A stretch of 64,000 nt of DNA, taken from assembly GCA_964644695.1 (NCBI GenBank), contig CAZXWN010000005.1:47098-111097 (forward strand), given 5' to 3'. Below the pieces are notes generated by a model that did not search any database, was not told where the DNA came from, and saw only the letters and a list, made by a program, of their open reading frames with translations. This stretch comes from CAZXWN01 sp964644695 [NCBI: uncultured bacterium]. Its GTDB lineage: Bacteria; UBP4; UBA4092. Below are positions 53,874-62,527 of the stretch, one piece after another (the first letter of the stretch is position 1; every line of letters begins with the position of its first letter). Made by a program: the position numbers and the translations under genes.

Positions 53874-54521
53874 ATGCGTTCAACCATTGCAACAGGACGA
53901 ACGGTGGATGAAGCCATCCTTAATGGTACAGCGGAACTGGGGTTGACCCCGGATTCGGTGACAGTGGAAATTATCTCTCGGGGTGATCGTACCCAGAGTG
54001 ATTCAGAGGAACCTCAGGCGAAGGTCCGAGTCAGTGAAAAGATATCTACTGAGCTGGTCGAAAAAGCCCGTTCATTCCTGGCTGATTTAATCAAACAGAT
54101 GAAGTTTTCTGGAGATGTTACAGGAAAATCTCAGGGGAAATGTATTTCCCTTGAAGTCTGGAATTCTGCTGAAGGCAGTATCCTGATTGGTTATCGTGGA
54201 ATCACCCTGAATGCTCTCCAACACCTGGTGGGTCAATACATGAACCGTGACTGGAAACCAGGTCAGGACAGAATAGAAATCAGAGTAGACACTCAGGATT
54301 ACCGTCAACGCCGGGAACGGTTATTATCGAAAATGGCCATGGATGCAGTTAAGAAAGCCCGTATTACGGGTCAGGCAGTGAGTCTGGAAACAATGAATGA
54401 TGTTGACCGTAAGTTTGTCCATCTCCTTGTGAAAGACTTGGATGACATGGAATCCAACAGTCAGGGTGATGGCGATGAACGGCATATTGTCATCTCAAAG
54501 AAGAGTTATTCCAGTTACTAA
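53874..54521 (+). CDS. jag: Jag/KhpB RNA-binding protein
   Basis: 215 residues. Jag_N domain (about 1-50), a KH domain (about 75-140, with GSILIGYRGITLNALQHLV) and an R3H domain (about 150-205, with RKFVHLLVKDLDD and the basic ERHIVISKK). It binds RNA and affects envelope growth in relatives. Last gene of the rpmH cluster; an AAGGAGAT ribosome site precedes it. Confidence 0.92.
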   Translation: MRSTIATGRTVDEAILNGTAELGLTPDSVTVEIISRGDRTQSDSEEPQAKVRVSEKISTELVEKARSFLADLIKQMKFSGDVTGKSQGKCISLEVWNSAEGSILIGYRGITLNALQHLVGQYMNRDWKPGQDRIEIRVDTQDYRQRRERLLSKMAMDAVKKARITGQAVSLETMNDVDRKFVHLLVKDLDDMESNSQGDGDERHIVISKKSYSSY

Positions 54522-54542
54522 TAATTCACAGTATAAACACAC

Positions 54543-54584
54543 AAAAGCCGAACGGATTCATCACGAACCGTTCGGCTTTTTTAT
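54543..54584 (+). terminator. terminator of the rpmH-jag operon
   Basis: AAAAGCCGAACGG and CCGTTCGGCTTTT form a 13-bp stem, followed by TTTATT. Confidence 0.9.
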
Positions 54585-54628
54585 TCGGTTATAATACAAA
54601 AAGAAACTATGACCGTAAGGAATAATTT

Positions 54629-55417
54629 ATGATTCCATATACTTTAAAACAAACCCTTATTCTGATTTCAGTAAGTATCGGTTGTGTTGCTAGTGTTTTT
54701 TCTGCAAACACACAAATGTCATTCTATTCTCTGCCCAAGTCAGTTGACTCTTCTTTTCTGGAAGACTCCACTTTCAAAGATTCCTTGCTGGATGCAGTTA
54801 AACAAGATTTAGAGAATCTGCTGGGAGTGAAGGAATCGGATTCTGGAGGTGTCCAGATTATTGTCGATACTAAACAATCCATGGTGATAGTCGTGGGTGA
54901 TAAGGAGTCCATCCGGAAGGCAGATGAGTATATGGAATCTCTGCGAAAAGCCCCCATCTTTTATTCATCAGACAAGGATGACTCAACCGGGCCAGCTGAA
55001 AGTTATTCAGAAGCGAGTCCGTCCGTCAGAGCTCCCATGCTTAGCAGGATTTACACTATCCATCATGCTGACCCCCGAAATATCCGGAATATTCTCAATC
55101 AGATTATTCAAGAGTCCCGAAGCCGTTACTCAAAACCGGCATACTCAATTCCCTCTTCAGAGTCTCCAGTTCAGAAATCCATATTCACAGGATTCGGCAA
55201 GGGAATTCAGATATACGACTTATCCATTGATGCCGTATCCATTGAGAAAAGTCCTGCAGGGACTTTACAGGCAAAACTCTACGCATATCGTCCGGGGAAA
55301 GATTGGGAGTTTACGCTACAAGAAGGCCGATCAACCCGATTCGACCAATATCTCATCAGTGTCAACAAGATTGACGTGGACCGCAAACAAATAACAATCA
55401 CCGTCAGCAAACGGTAA
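54629..55417 (+). CDS. exported protein with secretin-N-like domains
   Basis: 262 residues with a signal peptide (about 1-26). Two parts resemble the N1-type subdomains of secretins: IIVDTKQSMVIVVGDKESI (about 76-94) followed by the helix RKADEYMESL, and YTIHHADPRNIRNILNQII (about 141-159). The C-terminal part (about 180-262) is beta-rich, with IYDLSIDAVSIEK. No secretin pore domain follows, so it is not a complete secretin. It may be a periplasmic accessory protein. Single gene; a TATAAT at 54590-54595 is a possible -10. Confidence 0.6.
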   Translation: MIPYTLKQTLILISVSIGCVASVFSANTQMSFYSLPKSVDSSFLEDSTFKDSLLDAVKQDLENLLGVKESDSGGVQIIVDTKQSMVIVVGDKESIRKADEYMESLRKAPIFYSSDKDDSTGPAESYSEASPSVRAPMLSRIYTIHHADPRNIRNILNQIIQESRSRYSKPAYSIPSSESPVQKSIFTGFGKGIQIYDLSIDAVSIEKSPAGTLQAKLYAYRPGKDWEFTLQEGRSTRFDQYLISVNKIDVDRKQITITVSKR

Positions 55418-55465
55418 TGATTTGCCGGACAGACTCTGACTGTGATTAAATGTTAATCTGCTGTT

Positions 55466-56500
55466 ATGGAAACCATATCATTTAAAAATATGCTTGGACA
55501 TCAACTAGTCATGGACTATTTACGAAATAGTCTCATTCATGGACCGGTGGCGCATGCTTTTTTGTTCTACGGACCAGATGGCATAGGTAAAACAACTATC
55601 GCCACCCGATTTGCTCAGGCCCTGATGTGTCCCGAAGCATCAAAAACTGGGGACGCCTGTGATATCTGTGATTCCTGCCGTCGTTTCATAAACAATGCTC
55701 ATCCCAATTTTCAATTACTGGAACCTGAAGGAAAAACAGGTTATAAAATCGAGCAACTCCGTGAAATGAGAAAAGATGTTGCCATGATGGGGTCTCGTGA
55801 TTCTCGGCGTGTGTATCTCATCCCCCAAGCAGATCTTATGAAACCCCAGGCCGCCAATGCCATATTAAAAACACTGGAGGAGCCCCCTCCGGGTGTTGTT
55901 TTGATTTTAATCACATCTCAGATATTAAGGATACTTCCAACTATCGTATCCCGGTGTCAACAAGTGCGGTTCGGCCGGCTTTCTTTGGAAGAAACAGGTT
56001 CACTCCTTCAAACAAAAACCGGGCTTGATAAACAATCGTCAGAATTACTGGCTATGTTTGGAGACAAATCCCCCGGGCAATGCTTGTATCAGGCAGACCC
56101 GGCAATTGCCAGTCTCCGTCTTTCCATTTTGAATATACTTTCTGACTTCAAACCAAAAGAATCCCGAAAAGTGTTGATGATTCCATTGGCCATTCTTGAT
56201 CGCAAAAAAGTGGCAGATAAAGAAGGGCCCAAAGTTGATATAACAGTGATTTATGATTGGTTGATGTTCTGGTTTAGAGATTTGATAGTTTACCGATTAA
56301 CTGAAGACCCTGACCAATTAGTCCACCGTGACGCCGCTGAACAGGTCAGCAATATTGCAAAATACTGGAGTTGGGCTTCAGCCCGGGCAGCTATCCAACA
56401 ACTCGAATACATTAAGTTTCTTGCTTCAAAAAACTTAAGTGCACAAATATGTCTCGAATCAGTCCTTTATGAAGCCTTTAGAGCCAGTGGGACATCTTGA
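55466..56500 (+). CDS. holB: DNA polymerase III delta-prime subunit
   Basis: 344 residues. Clamp-loader subunit. AAA+ motifs: Walker A GPDGIGKT (about 34-41), the four-cysteine zinc module CPEASKTGDACDICDSC, sensor/SRC motif VSRCQQ. The C-terminal collar domain follows. No clear Shine-Dalgarno site before the ATG. The ricT gene starts 23 bp after its stop. Confidence 0.9.
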   Translation: METISFKNMLGHQLVMDYLRNSLIHGPVAHAFLFYGPDGIGKTTIATRFAQALMCPEASKTGDACDICDSCRRFINNAHPNFQLLEPEGKTGYKIEQLREMRKDVAMMGSRDSRRVYLIPQADLMKPQAANAILKTLEEPPPGVVLILITSQILRILPTIVSRCQQVRFGRLSLEETGSLLQTKTGLDKQSSELLAMFGDKSPGQCLYQADPAIASLRLSILNILSDFKPKESRKVLMIPLAILDRKKVADKEGPKVDITVIYDWLMFWFRDLIVYRLTEDPDQLVHRDAAEQVSNIAKYWSWASARAAIQQLEYIKFLASKNLSAQICLESVLYEAFRASGTS

Positions 56501-56522
56501 GTATGGTAGAATAAAAACCTTT

Positions 56523-57350
56523 ATGGAAGACGAAAACAAAGATATACAAAACCGGAACGCAGAGAATTTCGAACAGGAAATGCTTCGTCCGGAAACTGTG
56601 GCTGAATTTGCTGTACGTGGATGTGGTTCGCACACCTTTTGCTGTGGATGTGCGGATGATGTAACTGTTTGTAGAAATAAACATTACCTACTCCAGGTAG
56701 ACAGAACTGAAGAAGTAGGACTGGCACTTTTCCCTTCCCGACCCTGTCCAAATCATTCTATTAAAATAGATCCTTCTGTTTCAGCAATTCGTCCGTTAAC
56801 CGATGAAGAAGAGGAATTACTTGTTCAGCGCAGGGTTGAAGAAGTTAAAGCAATGAAACTCATCAAGGACAAAGTTAAAGAACATCAGCTAAACATGAAG
56901 GTCAGCAACGTAGAATTTAACCATGATGAGTCGATTATCTTCTGTTATTTCACAGCTCCTGAGCGAGTTGATTTCCGTGAACTGGTGCGAGATTTAGGGC
57001 ATACTTTCCGAAAGCGGATAGAGTTAAAACAAATCGGCGCCAGAGACGAAACTCGGATGATTGGCGGCCACGGGCATTGTGGAAATCAGTTATGTTGCAG
57101 TGGCGTTTTTCGTGCAGCCATCCTTCCTTCTGTCTCAATGAAAATGGCTAAAACGCAGAAACTCTCCACCAACCCACAGAATTTATTGGGATTATGTGGG
57201 AAGTTGCGATGTTGCCTAGCCTACGAGTATAAGGAATACCATGAAAATGGTCAGCCTGATATCAGTAATCGGCCAATCAAAGAAGCATCTGTCCCGCAAT
57301 ATCATGACTCTTCCGAAACAACGGAACCAAATCCCGAAGAGGCCCAATAG
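56523..57350 (+). CDS. PSP1-domain protein (RicT/YaaT-like)
   Basis: 275 residues from the ATG at 56523. The PSP1 domain shows the family core IELKQIGARDETRMIGG and HCGNQLCC. Extra cysteines (GCGSHTFCCGCADDVTVC near the start and CGKLRCCLAYEY near the end) fit the Fe-S-bearing RicT class, which partners other Ric proteins and RNase Y in Bacillus. Co-directional with holB, the usual neighbour. The frame is open further upstream, but that would overlap holB. Confidence 0.85.
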   Translation: MEDENKDIQNRNAENFEQEMLRPETVAEFAVRGCGSHTFCCGCADDVTVCRNKHYLLQVDRTEEVGLALFPSRPCPNHSIKIDPSVSAIRPLTDEEEELLVQRRVEEVKAMKLIKDKVKEHQLNMKVSNVEFNHDESIIFCYFTAPERVDFRELVRDLGHTFRKRIELKQIGARDETRMIGGHGHCGNQLCCSGVFRAAILPSVSMKMAKTQKLSTNPQNLLGLCGKLRCCLAYEYKEYHENGQPDISNRPIKEASVPQYHDSSETTEPNPEEAQ

Positions 57351-57414
57351 TTATAAATTTCAGTATATTTCGGGGTAGTTCATTGTCCTTCAACCAGCTA
57401 TTATAGAACCAGAT

Positions 57415-57444
57415 TTGCCAGAAAACCCTGTTTCATGGTATAAA
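57415..57444 (+). promoter_or_regulatory. rpsB operon promoter
   Basis: TTGCCA (57415-57420), an 18-bp spacer and an extended -10 TGGTATAAA (57436-57444). It would give a leader of about 185 bases before rpsB. Confidence 0.65.
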
Positions 57445-57447
57445 TAA

Positions 57448-57635
57448 TGATTGTGCCTGGTAACAGGTACGCTATTTAATTTGCACAAATGAGCCTTTTA
57501 TAAGGCCATAAACTGCACGCTTTTGGATGTATCGGCAGGTGCCTGCGCTTTCCGCTTGACGGTTGGAAAGAGGATGGGTCGTCGAGCAGATGAAAAAAGC
57601 GGAAGCATACAAAACCACAGGAGGTAATTATACCT
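57448..57635 (+). promoter_or_regulatory. structured rpsB leader (candidate S2 autoregulatory element)
   Basis: GCTTTCCGCTT (57547-57557) can pair with AAGCGGAAGC (57597-57606) with one bulge, enclosing a GACG/CGTC stem (57558-57561 with 57580-57583). The structure ends just before the AGGAGGT ribosome site. Ribosomal S2 leaders are known to carry autoregulatory structures in some bacteria; this one is unassigned. Confidence 0.45.
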
Positions 57636-58595
57636 ATGTCTACCGTCTCCAATCCTCCGACCTCAGCCGCAGCGGCGCAGGTCACCATCAAACAATTCCT
57701 GGAAGCTGGCGTTCATTTCGGACACCAAACCCGGCGTTGGAACCCCAAAATGGCCAAGTACATCTTCGGCGAAAGAAATGACATCTACATCATTGATCTC
57801 AAAAAGACCATGAAGATGTTTCGTGAAAGCTGCGATTATGCCAAGACCATTGGTATCAGCGGAAAAGAAATTCTTTTTGTAGGCACAAAGAAACAGGCTC
57901 AAGATACCATCCGTGATGAAGCGACCAAAGCTGGTATGCCTTATGTGAATCATCGTTGGCTCGGCGGCATGTTGACCAACTTTGCCACAGTCAGCCGTTC
58001 TATTAAACGCTTACAGCTTCTGGAAAAGATGGAAGCTGATGGCACATTAGCCCTTCGTTCCAAAAAAGAACAGTCCCGTCTGATGAAGGAAAAAGATAAA
58101 CTCGTCAAGAATTTGGGCGGTATCAAAAACATGAAGGGTTTACCAGCTGCCATGTTCGTGGTTGACCCCAACAATGAAGACATTGCTGTCCATGAAGCCA
58201 ATCGCTTAGGAATCCCAGTTATCGCCATCACTGATACTAATTGCGATCCTGATCCGATTCAGTGGATTGTTCCAGCTAATGATGATGCTATCCGTTCCGT
58301 CCAACTCATCACCTCCAAGATTGCTGAAAGCCTTATGGAAGGCCGCATGGAATTCGACAAGCAGGTGACTGATGGTATGGTCGAAGCACAGGCTCAGGCT
58401 GAAGGTTCCGACCTGGATGCCACAGTAGTTGATCCGAATGCTCTCTTAGAAAATGAAGCACCTGTCATCAAAGACTTTGATGGTGCCACTGAAATTCCAG
58501 ATTCATTAGTGATTGAAGACACAAAAGATTCCACTTCTGTGGACCTTTTTGAAGAAACCACTGTAGATGATATCGAAGAAGATTTCCAGAAATAG
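57636..58595 (+). CDS. rpsB: ribosomal protein uS2
   Basis: 319 residues. Residues 1 to about 250 are a complete uS2 ([40 protein letters not shown]). The last ~65 residues are an acidic extension (ATVVDPNAL..., ends EEDFQK), longer than in most bacteria. First gene of rpsB-tsf-pyrH-frr. AGGAGGT ribosome site. Confidence 0.96.
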   Translation: MSTVSNPPTSAAAAQVTIKQFLEAGVHFGHQTRRWNPKMAKYIFGERNDIYIIDLKKTMKMFRESCDYAKTIGISGKEILFVGTKKQAQDTIRDEATKAGMPYVNHRWLGGMLTNFATVSRSIKRLQLLEKMEADGTLALRSKKEQSRLMKEKDKLVKNLGGIKNMKGLPAAMFVVDPNNEDIAVHEANRLGIPVIAITDTNCDPDPIQWIVPANDDAIRSVQLITSKIAESLMEGRMEFDKQVTDGMVEAQAQAEGSDLDATVVDPNALLENEAPVIKDFDGATEIPDSLVIEDTKDSTSVDLFEETTVDDIEEDFQK

Positions 58596-58658
58596 TTGAT
58601 AACAGCTGTTTCCAAATCAAAACTGAAATCACCCTTTTATGGAGGTATAAATAAAATC

Positions 58659-59528
58659 ATGGCTGTAACAATTGATGCAAAAACTGTTGCCAAACTCCGG
58701 GAAATTACTGGAGCAGGCATGATGGATTGTAAAAAAGCTCTAAACGATACAGAAGGAGATTTCGATAAAGCTATTGAACTTCTCCGTACTAAAGGCATGG
58801 CCACTGCAGAGAAAAAGGCAACCCGTGTCGCCAAAGATGGTTGTGTGGCTCTGGACATCAGTGCTGACTCAAAAACAGGAATCATCTTCGAACTGAATTG
58901 TGAAACAGACTTTGTGGCCAAAAACGAGCATTTCCAGGCCCTTCTTCAGGATTTGAAAAAACAGGCTATCGAAAAGAAATTCAAATCAAAAGAAGACTTC
59001 CCGGCTGAACAGATCAAAGAATTTATTGCCAAGCTGGGTGAAAACACTTCCGTTGGATCTTTTGCCCGTTACGAAGCTAATGCTACTGGATATATCGGTT
59101 GCTACATGCATCCTTCCCCGAATCCGAATGTCTTTAAACTCGGCGTTATGGTGGAAGTTGAAGCGGCAAATGATCCTTCTGCAAACAAGGCTGAATTAGC
59201 CACATTAACCCGTGACTTGGCCATGCAGATAGCCTCTTTGATGCCTCAGTATGTTAATAGCTCTGAAATTCCTGCTGAAATCATTCAGAAAGAAAAAGAA
59301 ATTTATATGGAGCAGGCTCGCCAGGAAGGTAAGAAAGAAGATTTCCTGGAGAAGATTGCTACCGGCAAACTGAATAAGTTCTACACACAAGTATGTTTGA
59401 TTGATCAGGCTTTCATTAAAGATGATAAAATCACAGTCAAACAGCATGTCGAAAATATCTCTAAACAAATCGGCAATGAAATTAAAATCGTCCGTTTTGC
59501 CCGCATCAAAGTCGGCGAACAGGCTTAA
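58659..59528 (+). CDS. tsf: translation elongation factor Ts
   Basis: 289 residues from the ATG at 58659 (GGAGGT ribosome site). Nucleotide exchange factor for EF-Tu. N-terminal UBA-like helices (VAKLREITGAGMMDCKKAL), the TDFVA motif (NCETDFVAKN) and the core domain (IGCYMHP, FKLGVMVEVE). The frame is open upstream, but the conserved start is here. It follows rpsB by 63 bp. Confidence 0.96.
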   Translation: MAVTIDAKTVAKLREITGAGMMDCKKALNDTEGDFDKAIELLRTKGMATAEKKATRVAKDGCVALDISADSKTGIIFELNCETDFVAKNEHFQALLQDLKKQAIEKKFKSKEDFPAEQIKEFIAKLGENTSVGSFARYEANATGYIGCYMHPSPNPNVFKLGVMVEVEAANDPSANKAELATLTRDLAMQIASLMPQYVNSSEIPAEIIQKEKEIYMEQARQEGKKEDFLEKIATGKLNKFYTQVCLIDQAFIKDDKITVKQHVENISKQIGNEIKIVRFARIKVGEQA

Positions 59529-59546
59529 CAAAAAAGGATAAAACCC

Positions 59547-60263
59547 GTGTCTGAAGTTAAATTTAAAAAGGTCCTTCTGAAACTCTCTGGAGAAGCTTTA
59601 ATGGGCTCTCAGGGATACGGAATAGACCCAGCTATTCTGGATACCTTTGCATCTGAAATAGCTGAGGTCAAACGACTCGGGATCCAAATAGCAATTGTGA
59701 TTGGTGGCGGAAACATCTTTAGGGGTGTTTCCGCTTCCGCTAAAGGGATGGACCGTGCCAGTGCCGATTATATGGGAATGCTGGCCACTGTTTTAAATTC
59801 CCTGGCACTACAGGATAGCCTGGAAAAGAAAGGGATCCAGACCCGTGTCATGTCAGCCATTGAGATGGTTGAACTTTGTGAGAAATACATCCGTCGTCGG
59901 GCCATCCGACATATGGAGAAAGACAGGGTCGTCATCTTCGCCGCAGGAACCGGCAATCCATTCTTTACAACCGATACAGCAGCCGCTTTGCGTGCCAACG
60001 AAATCGGTGCGGATATTATTCTGAAAGCAACCCGCGTTGATGGTGTTTATACTTCTGACCCTGAAAAAGATGCAAATGCTGTGAAATTTGATACACTATC
60101 TTTCATGGAAGTTTTGAAACAGGGATTAAAAGTAATGGATTCAACAGCAATCAGCTTGTGTAAAGACAATAATGTTCCTATTATTGTATTTAACATTAAA
60201 ACTCCAGGTAACTTTAAGAAAGTTATTCTCGGAGAAACTATCGGAACTTATGTGGGAGTATGA
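59547..60263 (+). CDS. pyrH: uridylate kinase
   Basis: 238 residues, GTG start. Phosphorylates UMP to UDP. Amino-acid-kinase fold: KLSGEALMG near the start, GGGNIFRG (about 52-59), and the C-terminal DGVYTSDP. Hexameric enzyme of the cytoplasm. It lies between tsf and frr, the standard order. Confidence 0.96.
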   Translation: MSEVKFKKVLLKLSGEALMGSQGYGIDPAILDTFASEIAEVKRLGIQIAIVIGGGNIFRGVSASAKGMDRASADYMGMLATVLNSLALQDSLEKKGIQTRVMSAIEMVELCEKYIRRRAIRHMEKDRVVIFAAGTGNPFFTTDTAAALRANEIGADIILKATRVDGVYTSDPEKDANAVKFDTLSFMEVLKQGLKVMDSTAISLCKDNNVPIIVFNIKTPGNFKKVILGETIGTYVGV

Positions 60264-60266
60264 TTT

Positions 60267-60830
60267 ATGCCAGATCATCCAATCCTGAAAGACAGTGAAG
60301 ACAAAATGATTAAAGCGGTTGACTCCGTGAAACACGAGTTTTCAACCGTCCGGACCGGAAGAGCCTCCACCGCATTACTCGACAACATCAAAGTAGAAGC
60401 TTATGGAGCGCAAACTCCAATCAAACAGTTAGCCAACATTTCAACTCCGGAATCTCGTACTCTACAGATACAGCCTTGGGATGCCAGTCTGATGGGAGCT
60501 ATCGAAAAAGCCATTCTGAAAAGTGATATAGGAATAACTCCTCAGAATGATGGAAAAACGATTCGGCTTTCAATGCCACAACTAACCCAGGACCGGCGCA
60601 AAGAACTGGTTAAGATTATCCATAAAATGGCTGAAGAAAAAGGGAAGGTCTCTATTCGGACTATCCGTCGTCATGCAGTCGATATCTTGAAAAAAGATGA
60701 AAAAGACGGCAAACTCCCTGAAGATGAATCCAAAAAGCAGGAAAAGAAAGTCCAAGACCTTCATGACAAGTTTATTGCTGATATAGATGCTGCTACCAAG
60801 AAAAAAGAAGCAGAAATCATGGAAGTCTAA
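60267..60830 (+). CDS. frr: ribosome recycling factor
   Basis: 187 residues. Splits the post-termination ribosome with EF-G. The family core VRTGRAST and RTLQIQPWD is present, and the three-helix bundle (PQLTQDRRKELVKIIHKMAEE) and hinge follow. It starts 3 bp after pyrH and is 70 bp before uppS. Confidence 0.96.
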   Translation: MPDHPILKDSEDKMIKAVDSVKHEFSTVRTGRASTALLDNIKVEAYGAQTPIKQLANISTPESRTLQIQPWDASLMGAIEKAILKSDIGITPQNDGKTIRLSMPQLTQDRRKELVKIIHKMAEEKGKVSIRTIRRHAVDILKKDEKDGKLPEDESKKQEKKVQDLHDKFIADIDAATKKKEAEIMEV

Positions 60831-60861
60831 GACTTGTTGACATAAAATATGAGACAGAACT

Positions 60862-60889
60862 TTGAGAAGCGGGGAAACCCGCTTCTCAA
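60862..60889 (+). repeat. 12-bp hairpin with GAAA tetraloop before uppS
   Basis: TTGAGAAGCGGG, GAAA, CCCGCTTCTCAA: a perfect stem with a GNRA-type loop and no T-run, ending 12 bases before the uppS ATG. It is not a terminator. It could affect translation or RNA processing of uppS. Confidence 0.7.
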
Positions 60890-60901
60890 GTTTACATAAC
60901 C

Positions 60902-61654
60902 ATGACAAAACACTCTTCAGATACTTCAAAAGAATTATTACAGCAAATGGACCCCAGCCGGCTGCCATGCCATGTAGCTATTATCATGGATGGAAATGGA
61001 AGATGGGCTAAACAGCGACATCTTCCCCGTGTAGAAGGCCATAGACGGGGCATTAACGGTGTCCGTGAAGTGGTAGAAGGGTGTTGTGAAGCCGGAGTCA
61101 AATTTCTAACTCTGTATGCGTTTTCTGTCGAAAACTGGCAGCGTCCACTTAGTGAAGTATCCGTTTTAATGGGACTCCTGGTTCGCTTTTTATACGATGA
61201 AATAGAAGAAATGAATTCCAATGGTGTTCGATTACGGGTCACAGGTCGCCGAGACCATTTGGATAACCAAATACTGAAAGCCATTCATACAGCTGAAACA
61301 TCAACGCAAAACAATACCCGCCTTGTATTAAACCTGGCGTTCAACTACGGTTCTCGTGCCGAGATAGAGGATTCCCTCCGAGCCATCGCAAAAGATGTGA
61401 AAGAAGGAAAACTCCAACCCGACACAATAACCGCAGAAACTCTCAGAGACTACCTCTATTCTCCCTGGTTACCCGACCCGGATCTTTTAATCCGTACGAG
61501 TGGAGAACTTCGCATCAGCAACTTCCTTTTATGGCAGATGGCCTACACTGAGCTGTATTTTACAGATACATTGTGGCCAGACTTTGGACGAAATGATCTT
61601 TACAAAGCAATCCTTGATTATCAAAAACGGGAAAGGCGTTTCGGAAAAGTTTAA
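60902..61654 (+). CDS. uppS: undecaprenyl diphosphate synthase (isoprenyl transferase)
   Basis: 250 residues. Cis-prenyltransferase that makes the lipid carrier for cell wall synthesis. Catalytic Asp in IIMDGNGRWAKQR (about 24-36), substrate loop RHLPRVEGHRRG, and the C-terminal RTSGELRISNFLLWQ. No obvious Shine-Dalgarno site; a hairpin sits directly upstream. Its stop codon overlaps the cdsA start by one base. Confidence 0.95.
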   Translation: MTKHSSDTSKELLQQMDPSRLPCHVAIIMDGNGRWAKQRHLPRVEGHRRGINGVREVVEGCCEAGVKFLTLYAFSVENWQRPLSEVSVLMGLLVRFLYDEIEEMNSNGVRLRVTGRRDHLDNQILKAIHTAETSTQNNTRLVLNLAFNYGSRAEIEDSLRAIAKDVKEGKLQPDTITAETLRDYLYSPWLPDPDLLIRTSGELRISNFLLWQMAYTELYFTDTLWPDFGRNDLYKAILDYQKRERRFGKV

Positions 61655-62514
61655 TGGCCGGCAAAGGCAAAGAGTTTGCATTCAGAGTCCTCAGCACATT
61701 TGTATTTGTGCCGATATTTATTTGGGGTCTCTTTTACCCAGAGTACCATCTTACCGAGTTAATCGTTATTCCCGCAACGATATGGGGCATGAGTGAGTTT
61801 TATGCCATGGCTGAAAAACTCGGAGCTAATCCCCTAAAATACTGGGGTTATTCTATTGCAGTTATTATTGGGATACTTTCCATAATCCCTGCGCAACAAC
61901 CCTTCCTTTGGCTGGTACTTCTGACCTGGGGACTCATGGGCATCAGCTTCATTCAATCCATGCTGCTCAAAAAATCCAAAACAGAAATTGCCGTCAAGGA
62001 TTACAGTGCCACTTTGATGGGTATTATCTATGTCGCCTGGCCCTTCTTTTTGTTTCTCAAGATTGCTCAAATGCCTGCAGGTCCATGGCTGATTCTGTGG
62101 TTAATGGCCGTGACCTGGGCCTGTGATATTGGTGCCTATCTGGTGGGTAATCTGATTGGCCGCCACAAATTGTGTCCCTCAGTAAGTCCGGGAAAAACGG
62201 TGGAAGGATTAATTGGTGGACTGCTCTTAAGCGGCCTTGCCGGCTGGGGACTGTTCCGCGCTTTCCCACTCGATAAAATCCCGGAAAGTATCGGGAGCTG
62301 GCCAATAGGCGGCATCGTTCTGCTGGCACTGGCAATTACCGTGGTAGGTGTTTATGGCGATTTAGCGGAATCTATTATGAAACGCCAGGCTGGTGTCAAA
62401 GACTCAGGGAACACTTTTACTGGCCATGGTGGTATGCTGGATATTGTGGATAGTTTATTATTCACAGTCCCCGTATTTTACTTTCTGATTCAATTAGTTC
62501 AGGAATTGAAATAG
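61654..62514 (+). CDS. cdsA: phosphatidate cytidylyltransferase CdsA
   Basis: 286 residues, about seven membrane helices. Makes CDP-diacylglycerol for phospholipid synthesis. The C-terminal signature lies around residues 220-265: GDLAESIMKRQAGVKDSGN and GHGGMLDIVDS. Start codon overlaps the uppS stop (TAATG), indicating translational coupling. Confidence 0.93.
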   Translation: MAGKGKEFAFRVLSTFVFVPIFIWGLFYPEYHLTELIVIPATIWGMSEFYAMAEKLGANPLKYWGYSIAVIIGILSIIPAQQPFLWLVLLTWGLMGISFIQSMLLKKSKTEIAVKDYSATLMGIIYVAWPFFLFLKIAQMPAGPWLILWLMAVTWACDIGAYLVGNLIGRHKLCPSVSPGKTVEGLIGGLLLSGLAGWGLFRAFPLDKIPESIGSWPIGGIVLLALAITVVGVYGDLAESIMKRQAGVKDSGNTFTGHGGMLDIVDSLLFTVPVFYFLIQLVQELK

Positions 62515-62527
62515 ACAAGAGCCAACT

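Noticed and set aside
57563-57781. 72-codon frame overlapping the rpsB start
   Set aside because: It is a shadow of the leader and rpsB in another frame; rpsB has the proper ribosome site.
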